A stretch of 64,000 nt of DNA from Torulaspora globosa (taxonomy: Eukaryota > Ascomycota > Saccharomycetes > Saccharomycetales > Saccharomycetaceae): NCBI RefSeq assembly GCF_014133895.1, contig NC_050729.1, forward strand, positions 992,001-1,056,000, read 5' to 3'. Under the pieces are notes generated by a model. The model saw nothing but the letters and a program-made list of their open reading frames with translations, made no database searches and was not told where the DNA came from. Shown in pieces: positions 1 to 8,687 of this stretch. The stretch's first letter is position 1. Each line of letters opens with the position of its first letter. The translations under genes and the position numbers were made by a program.

Positions 1-271
1 CTCTCTCAAACACTGCTCCATCTATAGCGGTCAGCTCCAGCTGTTTAGTATGAAACAAACCTGAAACGCACTGCGCGGTGCGTCCCCGCGGGCAGATGCC
101 AGCGTTCAGTTTTTCACGGGTCTTGGGAGGACTGTTTCGGTCGCGCTTCAAGGCGTGGTGTACGTGTGTTTGGAATATGGCGATATTTCGTGTGACTGTT
201 CAAACGTAAGAATATTTCAGTTATACACTATATAGGAGCGATAGGCATAGTGGGATGGGTTGGCAGGTCGA
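1..271. other. Left-edge intergenic sequence
   Basis: No coding region or RNA gene is recognisable here. The stretch lies downstream of the minus-strand ATPase inhibitor gene and must hold its 3' end signals. In S. cerevisiae the neighbour on this side of STF1 is RPP1B, which is not seen inside the window. Confidence 0.5.
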
Positions 272-538
272 TCAGCGTTTCGACAGCGACTCGATCTTGT
301 TCTTGAGGCTGTCGACTTTGTCCTGGTGCTCTTTGAGCTGTTTTCTTAGCTTCTGTAGTTGCTCCTTCTCGTGTTGTCTGACGAAGTAGTCCTCCTTGGC
401 ACGCTCCCTCTTGATGAAGCTGTCCTCGGAGGGGCCGGTGCCGAGCGGGCCGACGTTGGAGCTGTCGGAGTACATGCGGGCGGCGACGCCGCCCTGGAGT
501 CTTAGGGTACGTGCAACGGTGGATGAGCGGGAGAGCAT
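272..538 (-). CDS. INH1: Mitochondrial F1F0-ATPase inhibitor (Inh1/Stf1 family)
   Basis: This 88-residue protein is of the IF1 family, which blocks ATP hydrolysis by mitochondrial F1-ATPase when the proton gradient collapses. Residues 1-22 are rich in Arg, Ser and Ala with no acidic residue, as expected of a matrix presequence. Residues about 37-68 (around SFIKRERAKEDYFVRQ) match the conserved inhibitory helix, and the rest is a charged coiled coil. S. cerevisiae has two copies, INH1 beside LYS20 and STF1 beside LYS21. Here one copy sits beside a single LYS20/21 gene, so it is the unduplicated counterpart of both. The ATG start is supported by the presequence. A Reb1-type site lies about 130 bp upstream. 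Confidence 0.9.
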   Translation of the reverse strand: MLSRSSTVARTLRLQGGVAARMYSDSSNVGPLGTGPSEDSFIKRERAKEDYFVRQHEKEQLQKLRKQLKEHQDKVDSLKNKIESLSKR

Positions 539-666
539 TGTCAGTGGAGCGGTGTGTCGGTCTGTGGTGGCGCTCTTGTAGCGTAGGTTGTACTGTTAGC
601 GAGCCTGGCAAAGGGGTTGAGCTGCCTTAAGTACCCCAGACCGGTTGGGCGAGGTCTGGCGGAGGG

Positions 667-673
667 CGGGTAA
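667..673 (+). promoter_or_regulatory. Reb1-type site (CGGGTAA)
   Basis: A CGGGTAA core lies about 130 bp upstream of the ATPase inhibitor start codon, between it and LYS20. Reb1 is a general regulatory factor that keeps promoters nucleosome-free and can stop read-through transcription. Assignment is by motif only. Confidence 0.5.
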
Positions 674-739
674 CGGGGAACTATACCGGATCTGATTGGT
701 TTGCACTATGTAGAGAAGGAATAATACTAGAGATGGGCA

Positions 740-2044
740 CTACTGTTTGGTCTTCTTGGGGTTGAGGTCGTCGTTGTCGAGGTCGGCGTGGTCTCTCTTG
801 ATGGCCGCGAGTCTTGGCGTAGAGACTTCTGCGTGGAAGTCCTTGATTATGGAGTCGACGTCGTCGATATTCAGCGGTCTGACGTCTCCGAGCTTCTTGA
901 TCTTGTTGGTAACTTCTTTGATTTGGTCGTCTGCGAGGTTCAGGTTCAGCTGGTCGACACGCGACTTGATGGCGTTCCAGCCGGTGAGACGGTTGGCGAA
1001 GTGGATGTAGCGCTTCATGCCGAAGTCGTGCGGGTCGAGAATCTCGTATGTGGACGGGTTGGCGAGGATGGCCTTGGCGTGGATGCCCGCCTTGTGGGTG
1101 AACGCGCAGAAGCCGGTGATGGGGTTGTTGAAGGGGATGTTGACCTCGACGGCTTCGGCGACCAAGTTCTCCAGGTCTCTGAGCTTGTGTAGCTTGTACT
1201 TGGACTTGACGTACTCGGGAGCGGCGACGATCATACGGGCCATCAGACCGCCCAGAGGCACAATACCGTTTCTCTCACCGATACCGAGCACACAGGTGTC
1301 GATCAGCCTGGCGCCACCCTCCAGGGCAGTGTACGCGTTGGCGATGGCACAGCCGGTGTCGTTGTGGAAATGACACTCGATGTCACACGACACAACGCTC
1401 TTCAACGTCCTGATTAGCTCGTACACCTGTCTTGGGTTGGCGCAACCGACCGTGTCGGCGATACCAACACGGTTCACGCCGATCTGATCCACGGTCTTGT
1501 AGATGTTCAAAAGATCCACTAGATCACTTCTGAAAGAGTCCTCGGACGAAAATCTGATCTCGATGCCCTTGGATTTGACAAATTCGATCACTTCCACGGC
1601 ACTCTTGGCAATGTAGTTCATGTCCTTGCCATGAGAGTACTGCCTTAGAAACTTGGAGGTGCCAATCACAACGTCCACACCGTCGACACCAGTCTCGACG
1701 GCGACCCTGGCGTCGTCCATGTGGCAACGGATGTGCGTTAGGATCTTTGCTTTTAACCCTAGTTTACAGATAGCTTCGCAATCGCTCCTGGATTGCTCAG
1801 ACGCCACCGGCGAGGTCAACTCAATGTAGTCCACACCGAAATCGTCCAGAGCTTTTGCTATCTCGATCTTCTTTTCTGTACTGAAAAATGCGTTGGCAAA
1901 CTGCTCCCCTTCTCTCAATGTAGAATCGATCAATTGGAAATTCTTCACATTGGAAAGATAATCAGCTGGATTTGGACCATACGGGTTGGCCTGCTGTGGC
2001 TCTGTGACAGCGGACTCGGTTACTTTTTGGAAATCCTCACTCAT
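740..2044 (-). CDS. LYS20: Homocitrate synthase (Lys20/Lys21)
   Basis: The 434-residue protein is homocitrate synthase, which condenses acetyl-CoA with 2-oxoglutarate in the first step of the fungal alpha-aminoadipate route to lysine. The TIM-barrel signature DSTLREGEQ (residues 40-48) carries the substrate and metal residues. The metal-binding HFHNDTG motif begins at residue 225 and GIGERNG at 254. The C-terminus has a short basic tail (NPKKTKQ), similar to the tails of the S. cerevisiae enzymes. Length lies between Lys20 (428) and Lys21 (440). Only one gene is present beside a single INH1/STF1, consistent with the state before duplication. The start is the first ATG of the frame. An A-rich tract lies in its promoter. 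Confidence 0.96.
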   Translation of the reverse strand: MSEDFQKVTESAVTEPQQANPYGPNPADYLSNVKNFQLIDSTLREGEQFANAFFSTEKKIEIAKALDDFGVDYIELTSPVASEQSRSDCEAICKLGLKAKILTHIRCHMDDARVAVETGVDGVDVVIGTSKFLRQYSHGKDMNYIAKSAVEVIEFVKSKGIEIRFSSEDSFRSDLVDLLNIYKTVDQIGVNRVGIADTVGCANPRQVYELIRTLKSVVSCDIECHFHNDTGCAIANAYTALEGGARLIDTCVLGIGERNGIVPLGGLMARMIVAAPEYVKSKYKLHKLRDLENLVAEAVEVNIPFNNPITGFCAFTHKAGIHAKAILANPSTYEILDPHDFGMKRYIHFANRLTGWNAIKSRVDQLNLNLADDQIKEVTNKIKKLGDVRPLNIDDVDSIIKDFHAEVSTPRLAAIKRDHADLDNDDLNPKKTKQ

Positions 2045-2448
2045 CTCTGTTCAGTCTGGATCCTATCTGGGGTTCCGGAATCCAATAGCACCTGCGAGAA
2101 CCAAAGGAAAGCCTTATTTTATAACGCTGCTAGCTCAAGAAGTGATTCACCAACGCTCAATAACGCCTGGAAAAATCGTCGAAAAAGAAAAAGTGAAAAA
2201 AATTACAAGGCTAGTAGGGCTTATTAGTCTGGATACATCGTTGACAAACAACACTCAGCAACGAATTACGCCCTTGTAGATGCTTGCAATCATAATATGA
2301 CCTTTGGTACCTCTGTTGCTCCCCGTTGCTCTGTGCGAGTGACTCAGCTTCATGCAGCATCGCTCCAAATCCCGAGGAAAACTGACCGGATGATCTACCC
2401 TCTGTCATAGACGCGTTTGCGAGGAATTCTGGTGACACAGTCACGTAA
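2045..2448. other. Intergenic: LYS20 promoter and CDC53 3' end
   Basis: This holds the upstream region of LYS20 and the end of CDC53, both on the minus strand. The only clear feature is an A-rich tract at about 2171-2204 on the plus strand (a T tract in LYS20 orientation), of the kind that excludes nucleosomes. No convincing Lys14 site was found. Confidence 0.4.
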
Positions 2449-4899
2449 TTATGCTAGATATTTGTAAGACTCCCCGTCATCACATCTTTGCAGGTATTCC
2501 TTTTGGATCAAAGAGTCAATGGCTTTCTTGATTAGGGAAACCTTTGCGTTGAACCTCTGGTGCGATTGGGCAATGCACTCATTGACCAGAGTGGTGTGTG
2601 GTAGCTTCCTCTTGGCTTTCATGATTCTCACAATGCAGGCTTCGAGGAAGATCTGTCTTTCTGCGTTCAGTTCCTTCTCGATCTTTTCGTTCTCTGTTAT
2701 CTCCCGATTGGCTCTGTGCCCAGGGGCGTCAGATCCGGGGTTCAATGCATTCAGCACGTCGTTCTTGACACCACTAGCGAAATTGATCTTTGTCTTCAAT
2801 GCCTTGTAAGGATGCGATATCTTGAATTGCGTATCGGCCTTCACAAGGTTATCGAGCCCCGGAGGCACTTGCTGTATCAACTTGAATTTGATGAAGGGTA
2901 CAATGGCAGCGGCAATGTTTTGTACGGATAAGTTGGTACGCTCTTGGATGTCTTCTAGAGTCAACACATCTTCATCGTTGTAAAGAAGTAGGATTGACAT
3001 TTGGAAAAGCGTCACTGTGAATAAGAACGGAGGTCTGCCAGGCTTGCCAATATCTGCCCTTAGTTCCCCCCGACACAGCGGCCACAGCCATTTCAAAATT
3101 CTGCCATTATGTTTGGATGCGTATAAATCCTCCAGCTTGCTATGGGATTGTTTCAGTTCCTCAGGGATTTTGAAATCGACTTCCTGGAATGAAAACGGCC
3201 ACATCGTTTCAGCTAGAATGAAAGGTTGTGTATCAGGATACGAGCGTTTGGAATAATCTGGTAAACCCCTGATCATTACGTCGAAATCTTCTTCCAAGAC
3301 TTTGGATAGTCTGACATCTTGAAACATTTTTGTGATTTTACCGGTATATTCCATGCTGTTCTCGCTTTGTAGCCTCTGTATGATGAGCTCTTCATCACTA
3401 TCGCTTGTCGAAGTCCCATGGATCAGCCTCTTGGCAAATAATCTTCTATAATGTGATTCAAAGGCGTCCTTGTCAGTCAAAAACTTGAAAAGCATCATGA
3501 TATCATCAACGCTCATGTCATGAGCCACTTCCGGTTTAGTAGATTTCTTCAGAAGCTGGTCACTATATTTGGCTAACATCTCTGGAGTTTTTGAAGTTGC
3601 TGACTTTGGAGATCCTACTGGCAATGCAAAAGAGTTGTTGTTGACATAAGCCCGGCATGCGTTGTCAAGAGCTTTCGCGAACAATGGATCGTTTAAAAAG
3701 CAATCGTTTGTCATTGTTCTGAAGGTTTGATAGACCTCCAATAGCTTCTTAACATAATCCTTAGGTGGAAGTGAATGTAAAGCCATCATATTCAGTTTTT
3801 TATTATTCTGCGGTGCTTCTTCGGACCCTTTTGATAAAGCTGCTTTTTGTAAAGATATTAGTTCAGCGATCTCATTTTCTCCACATTTCTTGATGTATTG
3901 CTCGTACGAACTGGCCAGTTCTGGTAGCAGCGTGATGTCTCGTTGCATCAGATTGTATACAGCAGATATTTTTGCTTCTTCCCTTGAATCCAATAACGTA
4001 ACAAACTCAGTCTTGAGTTCTTCGGCATGTTGCGTGATAAGGACTGCATTCAAGGTTTCGGACAAAGGTTTCTTCGTATGATCATCCCAATACATAACCA
4101 TACCCTTTTCTTCACGTGAAATTATCTCACGGGCTTCGAAGATGTATTCTGTTACAGAATGAGTTGTCAGGTAATCCGCCGAATATTGCTTATAGTACTC
4201 CTCTGTTCTTCTCAAAAATGGTTTCTCGAAAACTGGAATATAAACATTAAGGTTCAGTTTCTTCAAGTCTTGAGGATCGATACCTAATGCAACAAATGAC
4301 TTTATGGCCGCCGTTAAGTTGCTTTTCTGAATCATATTCCCCTGCCTCTCTGATGTTATCTCGTCTAGTATCTCCCTCACAAGCGTATCACTGTTAGGAT
4401 CAAACATAACGGTCTTCCAAGTCATTAAACATAGCGTGTTCACATCGAATATATGTCTCTTCCCATCACTTCTCTCTTTTTGCACCCAATATCTATTCAT
4501 GTAGTCAAAAGCATGGTTCAAAAAGATCGCTCCAATGGTGAAACGCTTCCACCGCCTCACATAAAATTGTAGAAACGTCTCATCCGGGTTCCTCTCAAAT
4601 CCTGATATGTGATCCCTCAAATACTTTTGTAACTTGTCGTAAATCTCACTACCAACAAGGATCGAAGACTGATTTTCCTGCTTGTCGCCATTAAACTGCC
4701 CTGACGATTTCGATTTGTTCACACAATAGTTGTAGATGGCTGTATAAACTTCCATGTACATTGCTGGTGAAAGCACTTTGTCAACACGTCTGTTGGCATT
4801 TGATTCGAAGCCATCGCGGCCCAAGATCTGCGAGATACCAGGCTCGATGAAGCTCCAGGTCGCCTCTAGGTCATCGGATCTAGGCAATATATCCGTCAT
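2449..4899 (-). CDS. CDC53: Cullin Cdc53, SCF ubiquitin ligase scaffold
   Basis: The 816-residue protein is the yeast Cul1 cullin, scaffold of SCF ubiquitin ligases. Its N-terminal repeats bind Skp1/F-box modules and its C-terminal half binds the Hrt1 RING protein and Cdc34. The N-terminus (LPRSDDLEATW) matches S. cerevisiae Cdc53. The cullin homology region covers roughly residues 420-690, and the C-terminal winged-helix contains IVRIMKAKR, where Lys about 761 is the expected Rub1/Nedd8 acceptor. The frame can be read two codons further upstream to a TTG, but the ATG at 4899 agrees with the family start. It is tandem with SRF1, and a Reb1-type site lies about 290 bp upstream. Confidence 0.97.
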   Translation of the reverse strand: MTDILPRSDDLEATWSFIEPGISQILGRDGFESNANRRVDKVLSPAMYMEVYTAIYNYCVNKSKSSGQFNGDKQENQSSILVGSEIYDKLQKYLRDHISGFERNPDETFLQFYVRRWKRFTIGAIFLNHAFDYMNRYWVQKERSDGKRHIFDVNTLCLMTWKTVMFDPNSDTLVREILDEITSERQGNMIQKSNLTAAIKSFVALGIDPQDLKKLNLNVYIPVFEKPFLRRTEEYYKQYSADYLTTHSVTEYIFEAREIISREEKGMVMYWDDHTKKPLSETLNAVLITQHAEELKTEFVTLLDSREEAKISAVYNLMQRDITLLPELASSYEQYIKKCGENEIAELISLQKAALSKGSEEAPQNNKKLNMMALHSLPPKDYVKKLLEVYQTFRTMTNDCFLNDPLFAKALDNACRAYVNNNSFALPVGSPKSATSKTPEMLAKYSDQLLKKSTKPEVAHDMSVDDIMMLFKFLTDKDAFESHYRRLFAKRLIHGTSTSDSDEELIIQRLQSENSMEYTGKITKMFQDVRLSKVLEEDFDVMIRGLPDYSKRSYPDTQPFILAETMWPFSFQEVDFKIPEELKQSHSKLEDLYASKHNGRILKWLWPLCRGELRADIGKPGRPPFLFTVTLFQMSILLLYNDEDVLTLEDIQERTNLSVQNIAAAIVPFIKFKLIQQVPPGLDNLVKADTQFKISHPYKALKTKINFASGVKNDVLNALNPGSDAPGHRANREITENEKIEKELNAERQIFLEACIVRIMKAKRKLPHTTLVNECIAQSHQRFNAKVSLIKKAIDSLIQKEYLQRCDDGESYKYLA

Positions 4900-5334
4900 C
4901 AGCAAAGCTTATTTCCCAGTCTTATTCCAAACCGAATAGATTAGACAAGTATGTTGTTCTCTGGATCGCTGTACCTTGTATAACCGCGCTATAGTTTTGG
5001 AGTTGGGTATCACCTTAGACAACCAAAACAAGCCAACTTTAGTACGAGCAGACTTCAAAATATGAACAAACAGTCACAGTTGATGAGAAACTCCTATGTC
5101 AGCGGCCTCTATCTCTGTCATCAGGAGCACCCTCTTAGATGCTTCAATTTTACACGACCCATTACGCTTCTAAGGTTAACGAAGGCCGGGTAAAAATTCT
5201 AAATACTATGGTAATATCAGAACTATGGGCTGTAAATAAGACGGTCAAGCGCTTATCTGGCGCTCTTGCGCTCTTGCCAGCTTCTTATTGATGCAAAAGT
5301 CCATGGTTTCCTCCAGGATCGTTATGAAGTTAAC
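4900..5334. other. Intergenic: CDC53 promoter region
   Basis: Both flanking genes are on the minus strand, so this is the CDC53 promoter plus the 3' end of SRF1. A Reb1-type motif is present at 5186-5193. S. cerevisiae has RPL41B in this interval beside CDC53, and I see no RPL41 copy here. Confidence 0.5.
5186..5193 (+). promoter_or_regulatory. Reb1-type site (CCGGGTAA)
   Basis: An eight-base match to the strong Reb1 site lies about 290 bp upstream of the CDC53 start and about 140 bp downstream of the SRF1 stop. It could set the CDC53 promoter boundary or act as a roadblock to read-through from SRF1. Confidence 0.55.
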
Positions 5335-6654
5335 CTAATCTCTCGGCGACGTGGAACTGACCTTTTCCACTACTCGCACGATGCTGATGGTGAAAGTGAT
5401 GACCCACATAAATAGCATAACAAAGAGGAAGGCGGATAGAGCCTCCTGTTTCTTGCAGATGTAAGGTACTCTGGGATATTTGTAAGAGTGACCGCTGGAT
5501 TGCCCGTCATCGGTGCAAATCCACTGCTTGTCGTAGAGCGTATTGAAGGCGAGCGCTAGGTTGGCACTCGAGAAGATGATGAACAGAAGATCCAGTAATA
5601 TCAGCCGGAGTTTACCAAACGGGTTCCTGAGGCCAAGAGGCTTGCCTGAAAATTCGTCGTGCGCAATGCCTATGATGTAGACGATAGCGATTGTGTTGAC
5701 GCAGATCGCCATAATTGTGCTTGGTTGTTGGTCGATGGTTGAACCAATCGACTGGACACGTGAGGCGGAGTTCTGATAGATTCTAACGGCCAGTCCCAAT
5801 GATATCAGGCTCAGGATTCCGACTACTATCCTAAGACCAAGCGGCAAATACTGGTTGTCTAGCAACAAAGCATTCAGCTCGGGCATCCATTGCTGCAATT
5901 TACGTTGCTTGAACCGCTTGAATCTCAGTTTATCTCTGTTCAACTCCTCTATCCAGTCAGCATTCCTTCTCCCGTCGGACGCCTTGCCCCGCTGATCTAG
6001 TTCCGTCTTGTTGGTCGAAGGATACCACGTTGTGTTTTCCCCGTAGTAGTACTGCTTTATCCTACTCACGTAATCGGTCCATGCCTTACGATCCTCGCTG
6101 CTCTTGAACTCGTAATTTCCTGCTATTGGAGTATTGAACAGCTCTTCTAGCCGTTTGCCGCCTCCCCACTCGGTATTCAGATCCTTCAACACCTCCTGTC
6201 TGACCCTCTCACGTTCCGCCTGCGAAACGTCATCACTCAAACTTTGCTTGTCGTAATCCGAATTGTTTGAGCTGGTGGAACTTTGATCCACCACTCTCAT
6301 TTGTTGCTGGCTTGCATACGCCACGTTAGACCCCACATTAGACGCAAAATGTCCCCATTTCCCATCATACGCAACCAAAAACGGATCTCTCAGCCTAAAC
6401 CGACTGTAATCGTCCACCTTGGCCTTTGGGGCCGCCGGAAGTCCTCTCGTGGCGACCTTCTCAAACTGCGAATCCAAAACAAAAGGCGGCACCGTCGTAG
6501 GATAAATCCCGTAAGTGTTCAAACTCTCCGGGCCATCGCCATCTCTTCCTGGCTTTACGCTGCCACTCTCATTGCTACTCGGCCTACTGCCTGTCGCGAC
6601 CTTCGAGTCGCCATTGGCAGTCCTTCCGGCTGTTGATGAAGAACCTATACTCAT
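5335..6654 (-). CDS. SRF1: Srf1, regulator of phospholipase D Spo14
   Basis: The 439-residue membrane protein matches S. cerevisiae Srf1 (YDL133W) in length, architecture and position next to CDC53. Srf1 is needed for activity of the phospholipase D Spo14. The first ~270 residues are soluble and rich in Ser, Asn and charged residues. They are followed by four hydrophobic segments at roughly residues 275-299, 313-333, 355-380 and 405-428. This assignment rests on synteny and overall resemblance rather than on a catalytic motif. The start is an ATG with no better candidate near it. Confidence 0.85.
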   Translation of the reverse strand: MSIGSSSTAGRTANGDSKVATGSRPSSNESGSVKPGRDGDGPESLNTYGIYPTTVPPFVLDSQFEKVATRGLPAAPKAKVDDYSRFRLRDPFLVAYDGKWGHFASNVGSNVAYASQQQMRVVDQSSTSSNNSDYDKQSLSDDVSQAERERVRQEVLKDLNTEWGGGKRLEELFNTPIAGNYEFKSSEDRKAWTDYVSRIKQYYYGENTTWYPSTNKTELDQRGKASDGRRNADWIEELNRDKLRFKRFKQRKLQQWMPELNALLLDNQYLPLGLRIVVGILSLISLGLAVRIYQNSASRVQSIGSTIDQQPSTIMAICVNTIAIVYIIGIAHDEFSGKPLGLRNPFGKLRLILLDLLFIIFSSANLALAFNTLYDKQWICTDDGQSSGHSYKYPRVPYICKKQEALSAFLFVMLFMWVITFTISIVRVVEKVSSTSPRD

Positions 6655-7008
6655 CGGGAATTACTTACAGCAAATCACCACGAGCCGGTGGCGGTTTTCT
6701 TGCCTCCTGTATGACCCTTTTCACACTTGTAATACCTTTGAAGACTTCGTCTCGGGTCACAAAAGAACACCCTACAAGGGTAAATATCACTTGGATCACT
6801 GAGTTGTTTAGTAGTTTGTCTTTCAAGCTCTATAGCAAATCCCAAGCATCGAGATCTGCTACGAGACCACGAATCTGTGACTGATTAAGCAATGAGCTAT
6901 GGCATGGTTTGCTCGCGTTGCATTCGCGATGAACGAGAGCAAGAGAAAATGGGTACAAGATACAAAGATCCGGTCTGGAAGTCCTAAGATCGTACGCTAA
7001 CTGCCACG
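6655..7008. other. Divergent intergenic: SRF1 / YDL183C
   Basis: This is a shared divergent promoter region between minus-strand SRF1 and plus-strand YDL183C. No RNA gene or strong factor-binding motif was recognised. Confidence 0.4.
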
Positions 7009-7920
7009 ATGATGGCCATTGGCAGAAACAGCTTTGTGCGGCGGTACGGTGGTGGTGTTGTGCGAGATGCGGCGTTTGAACAGTACTTAAGGGATCCGGT
7101 GAAGATGATAGTAATACCGGTGACGACCGAGAGAGTCTTTATCTACCACAAGCACACGAAGGACTTTCTAAATGAGCATTCGTCGCTGATTAGATTGGAG
7201 ATATGGCTCACAAGGAAAGCCGGTAACATATGGAGCAAATTGACCGCCTCTCCCAAAAGCTACAACAAGAAGATCGTCGCTGGGGTTAACAGGCTTTTGA
7301 TGAACATCCCCTGGACCGAGAATAGCCTGAAGACGATCCCCGGAGACAACTATCTGCTGAAACGGGTCAGCAAGAAGGAAGGACCAGATGGAGAAGAGGG
7401 CGAGACTAAGCTGACGCTAAAAGAGTACTTGAGTTCCAAAGTGCCGTTGCGAACAAAACCACTCAATGTTTATTATCCAGGCAAAATTATCGCTGAGAGT
7501 GCCGTTACCGCAGAGCTGCGGACTCTATGTGAGCAGGGACTGCAGTACCATAGAAAGCAGGCCCTCTTGTGTCTCTTGGGCCTTCCGTTGACTATCCCGA
7601 TAATACTGATTCCAATAATACCTAACGTTCCTGGGTTCTATCTGACATACAGAGCCTACTGCAACCTCAAAGCCTATTTAGGTGCTAAGCATCTCAAGAG
7701 AATAATGGACACGCACACGCCTGAGCTCAGGTTCAAAGACTTAGAAGCCTACGACAAGATATGGACCGGCGCAAGCAATTGTACCACGCAGAAAGAAAGG
7801 TTACTTCTGAACGAGCAGAATCTCCCTGAGCTCCTCGAGCTTCTCGAAATACCCGAGATGAAATTTGACCTCCACAAGGCTGTGCAGCAGGAAACAGCTC
7901 GTCTGAGTGCAAATCGGTAG
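7009..7920 (+). CDS. YDL183C: Mitochondrial K+/H+ exchange-related protein (YDL183C family)
   Basis: The 303-residue protein resembles S. cerevisiae YDL183C (about 320 residues), a mitochondrial protein of the Mit_KHE1 family linked to K+/H+ exchange with Mdm38. Its features are a basic N-terminus, the conserved block around VTTERVFIYHKH (residues 39-50) and one strongly hydrophobic stretch at about residues 187-208. In S. cerevisiae YDL183C lies beside LYS20 and RPL41A. Here it lies between SRF1, from the LYS21 side, and RPL41. Two in-frame ATGs are adjacent (7009 and 7012). The function is inferred from the family. Confidence 0.85.
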   Translation: MMAIGRNSFVRRYGGGVVRDAAFEQYLRDPVKMIVIPVTTERVFIYHKHTKDFLNEHSSLIRLEIWLTRKAGNIWSKLTASPKSYNKKIVAGVNRLLMNIPWTENSLKTIPGDNYLLKRVSKKEGPDGEEGETKLTLKEYLSSKVPLRTKPLNVYYPGKIIAESAVTAELRTLCEQGLQYHRKQALLCLLGLPLTIPIILIPIIPNVPGFYLTYRAYCNLKAYLGAKHLKRIMDTHTPELRFKDLEAYDKIWTGASNCTTQKERLLLNEQNLPELLELLEIPEMKFDLHKAVQQETARLSANR

Positions 7921-7980
7921 TTATACATATTTTCCCATATGACGAGCAATGGTAAATAACAAGAGACTGTTTAATTTTTC

Positions 7981-7993
7981 GGACCCATACACC
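7981..7993 (+). promoter_or_regulatory. Rap1-like site upstream of RPL41
   Basis: The sequence GGACCCATACACC fits the Rap1 consensus at all but one position. It lies about 340 bp upstream of RPL41, within the usual distance for ribosomal protein genes. Motif evidence only. Confidence 0.45.
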
Positions 7994-8127
7994 GTAGAGG
8001 CTACGTGATACAACCGTACATCTTCTATGGTCAGTCATTACTTTCAACTTTCTAATTTACGCGCTTCCACTGAGTGGCTTGGAAAAAGCGACGCAAGCGC
8101 CTCGGATCGGGATAGTGAAAAATTGGG

Positions 8128-8134
8128 TTACCCG
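8128..8134 (+). promoter_or_regulatory. Reb1-type site (TTACCCG) upstream of RPL41
   Basis: A Reb1 core in reverse orientation lies about 200 bp before the RPL41 start codon. Several non-Saccharomyces yeasts use general factors other than Rap1 at ribosomal protein genes, so this site may matter for expression. Confidence 0.45.
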
Positions 8135-8332
8135 GGATGCATTTTGTAGGGTTGTCAACGCTCGCAGCAAGGACGGTTGACAGAGCTTCGGCGAGAGGAT
8201 AGCTCAATGATGGTCCATTGACATGTTTATAAGCTAATAGGTTACTCAATTGATTTCTTATCCTCGCATTATACACTCCCTTTCGCTTTCTTTCAAGGAC
8301 TCCATCCAAAGACCAAATCGAATTATTTCGAA

Positions 8333-8410
8333 ATGCGTGCTAAGTGGAGAAAGAAGAGAGTTAGAAGACTTAAGAGAAAGAGACGGAAGGTTAGAGCTAG
8401 ATCCAAATAA
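8333..8410 (+). CDS. RPL41: 60S ribosomal protein eL41 (Rpl41), 25 residues
   Basis: This very short gene encodes MRAKWRKKR followed by a run of Arg/Lys, 25 residues in all, as in S. cerevisiae Rpl41. eL41 is a single basic helix that bridges the ribosomal subunits. It differs from my recollection of yeast Rpl41A at only one position, Val for Thr at residue 10. ATG and TAA are both unambiguous, and there is no intron. In S. cerevisiae RPL41A lies between YDL183C and VMA1, exactly as here. A single copy replaces the RPL41A/RPL41B pair. Confidence 0.97.
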   Translation: MRAKWRKKRVRRLKRKRRKVRARSK

Positions 8411-8687
8411 GCGAACAGCAATTGCATCCAGACTTGAGTTGTAGCTATCTGCCTTTCATTATTTGTCTCAGTGTTTTAGACTAGGCCTGGTTTGGTTGGA
8501 TTAGTGATTGAAATTCTGTTATCCTTGTGTAGTTGAAGTATTTTTTCATTATTCTAACTAGATTCGTATAGTTTAAAATGCCTAATGTTCGCTTTTAATG
8601 GTTTTGGGATGGAGAAGAGAAATTATGAACAGAAATGGTCATTCAGTAGTTTATAATTAACAGTACTTAAGGGGAAGGGGCGTTGGC

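Larger units (their letters stand above)
7921..8332. other. RPL41 promoter region
   Basis: This lies between the stop codon of the YDL183C homologue and the RPL41 ATG, with both genes on the plus strand. It contains a Rap1-like match at 7981-7993 and a Reb1-type core at 8128-8134, an arrangement typical of ribosomal protein promoters. No other gene is supported. Confidence 0.5.

Noticed and set aside
8052..8309. 85-codon minus-strand frame in the RPL41 promoter
   Set aside because: It covers the likely Reb1-type site, has no family similarity and no supporting context.
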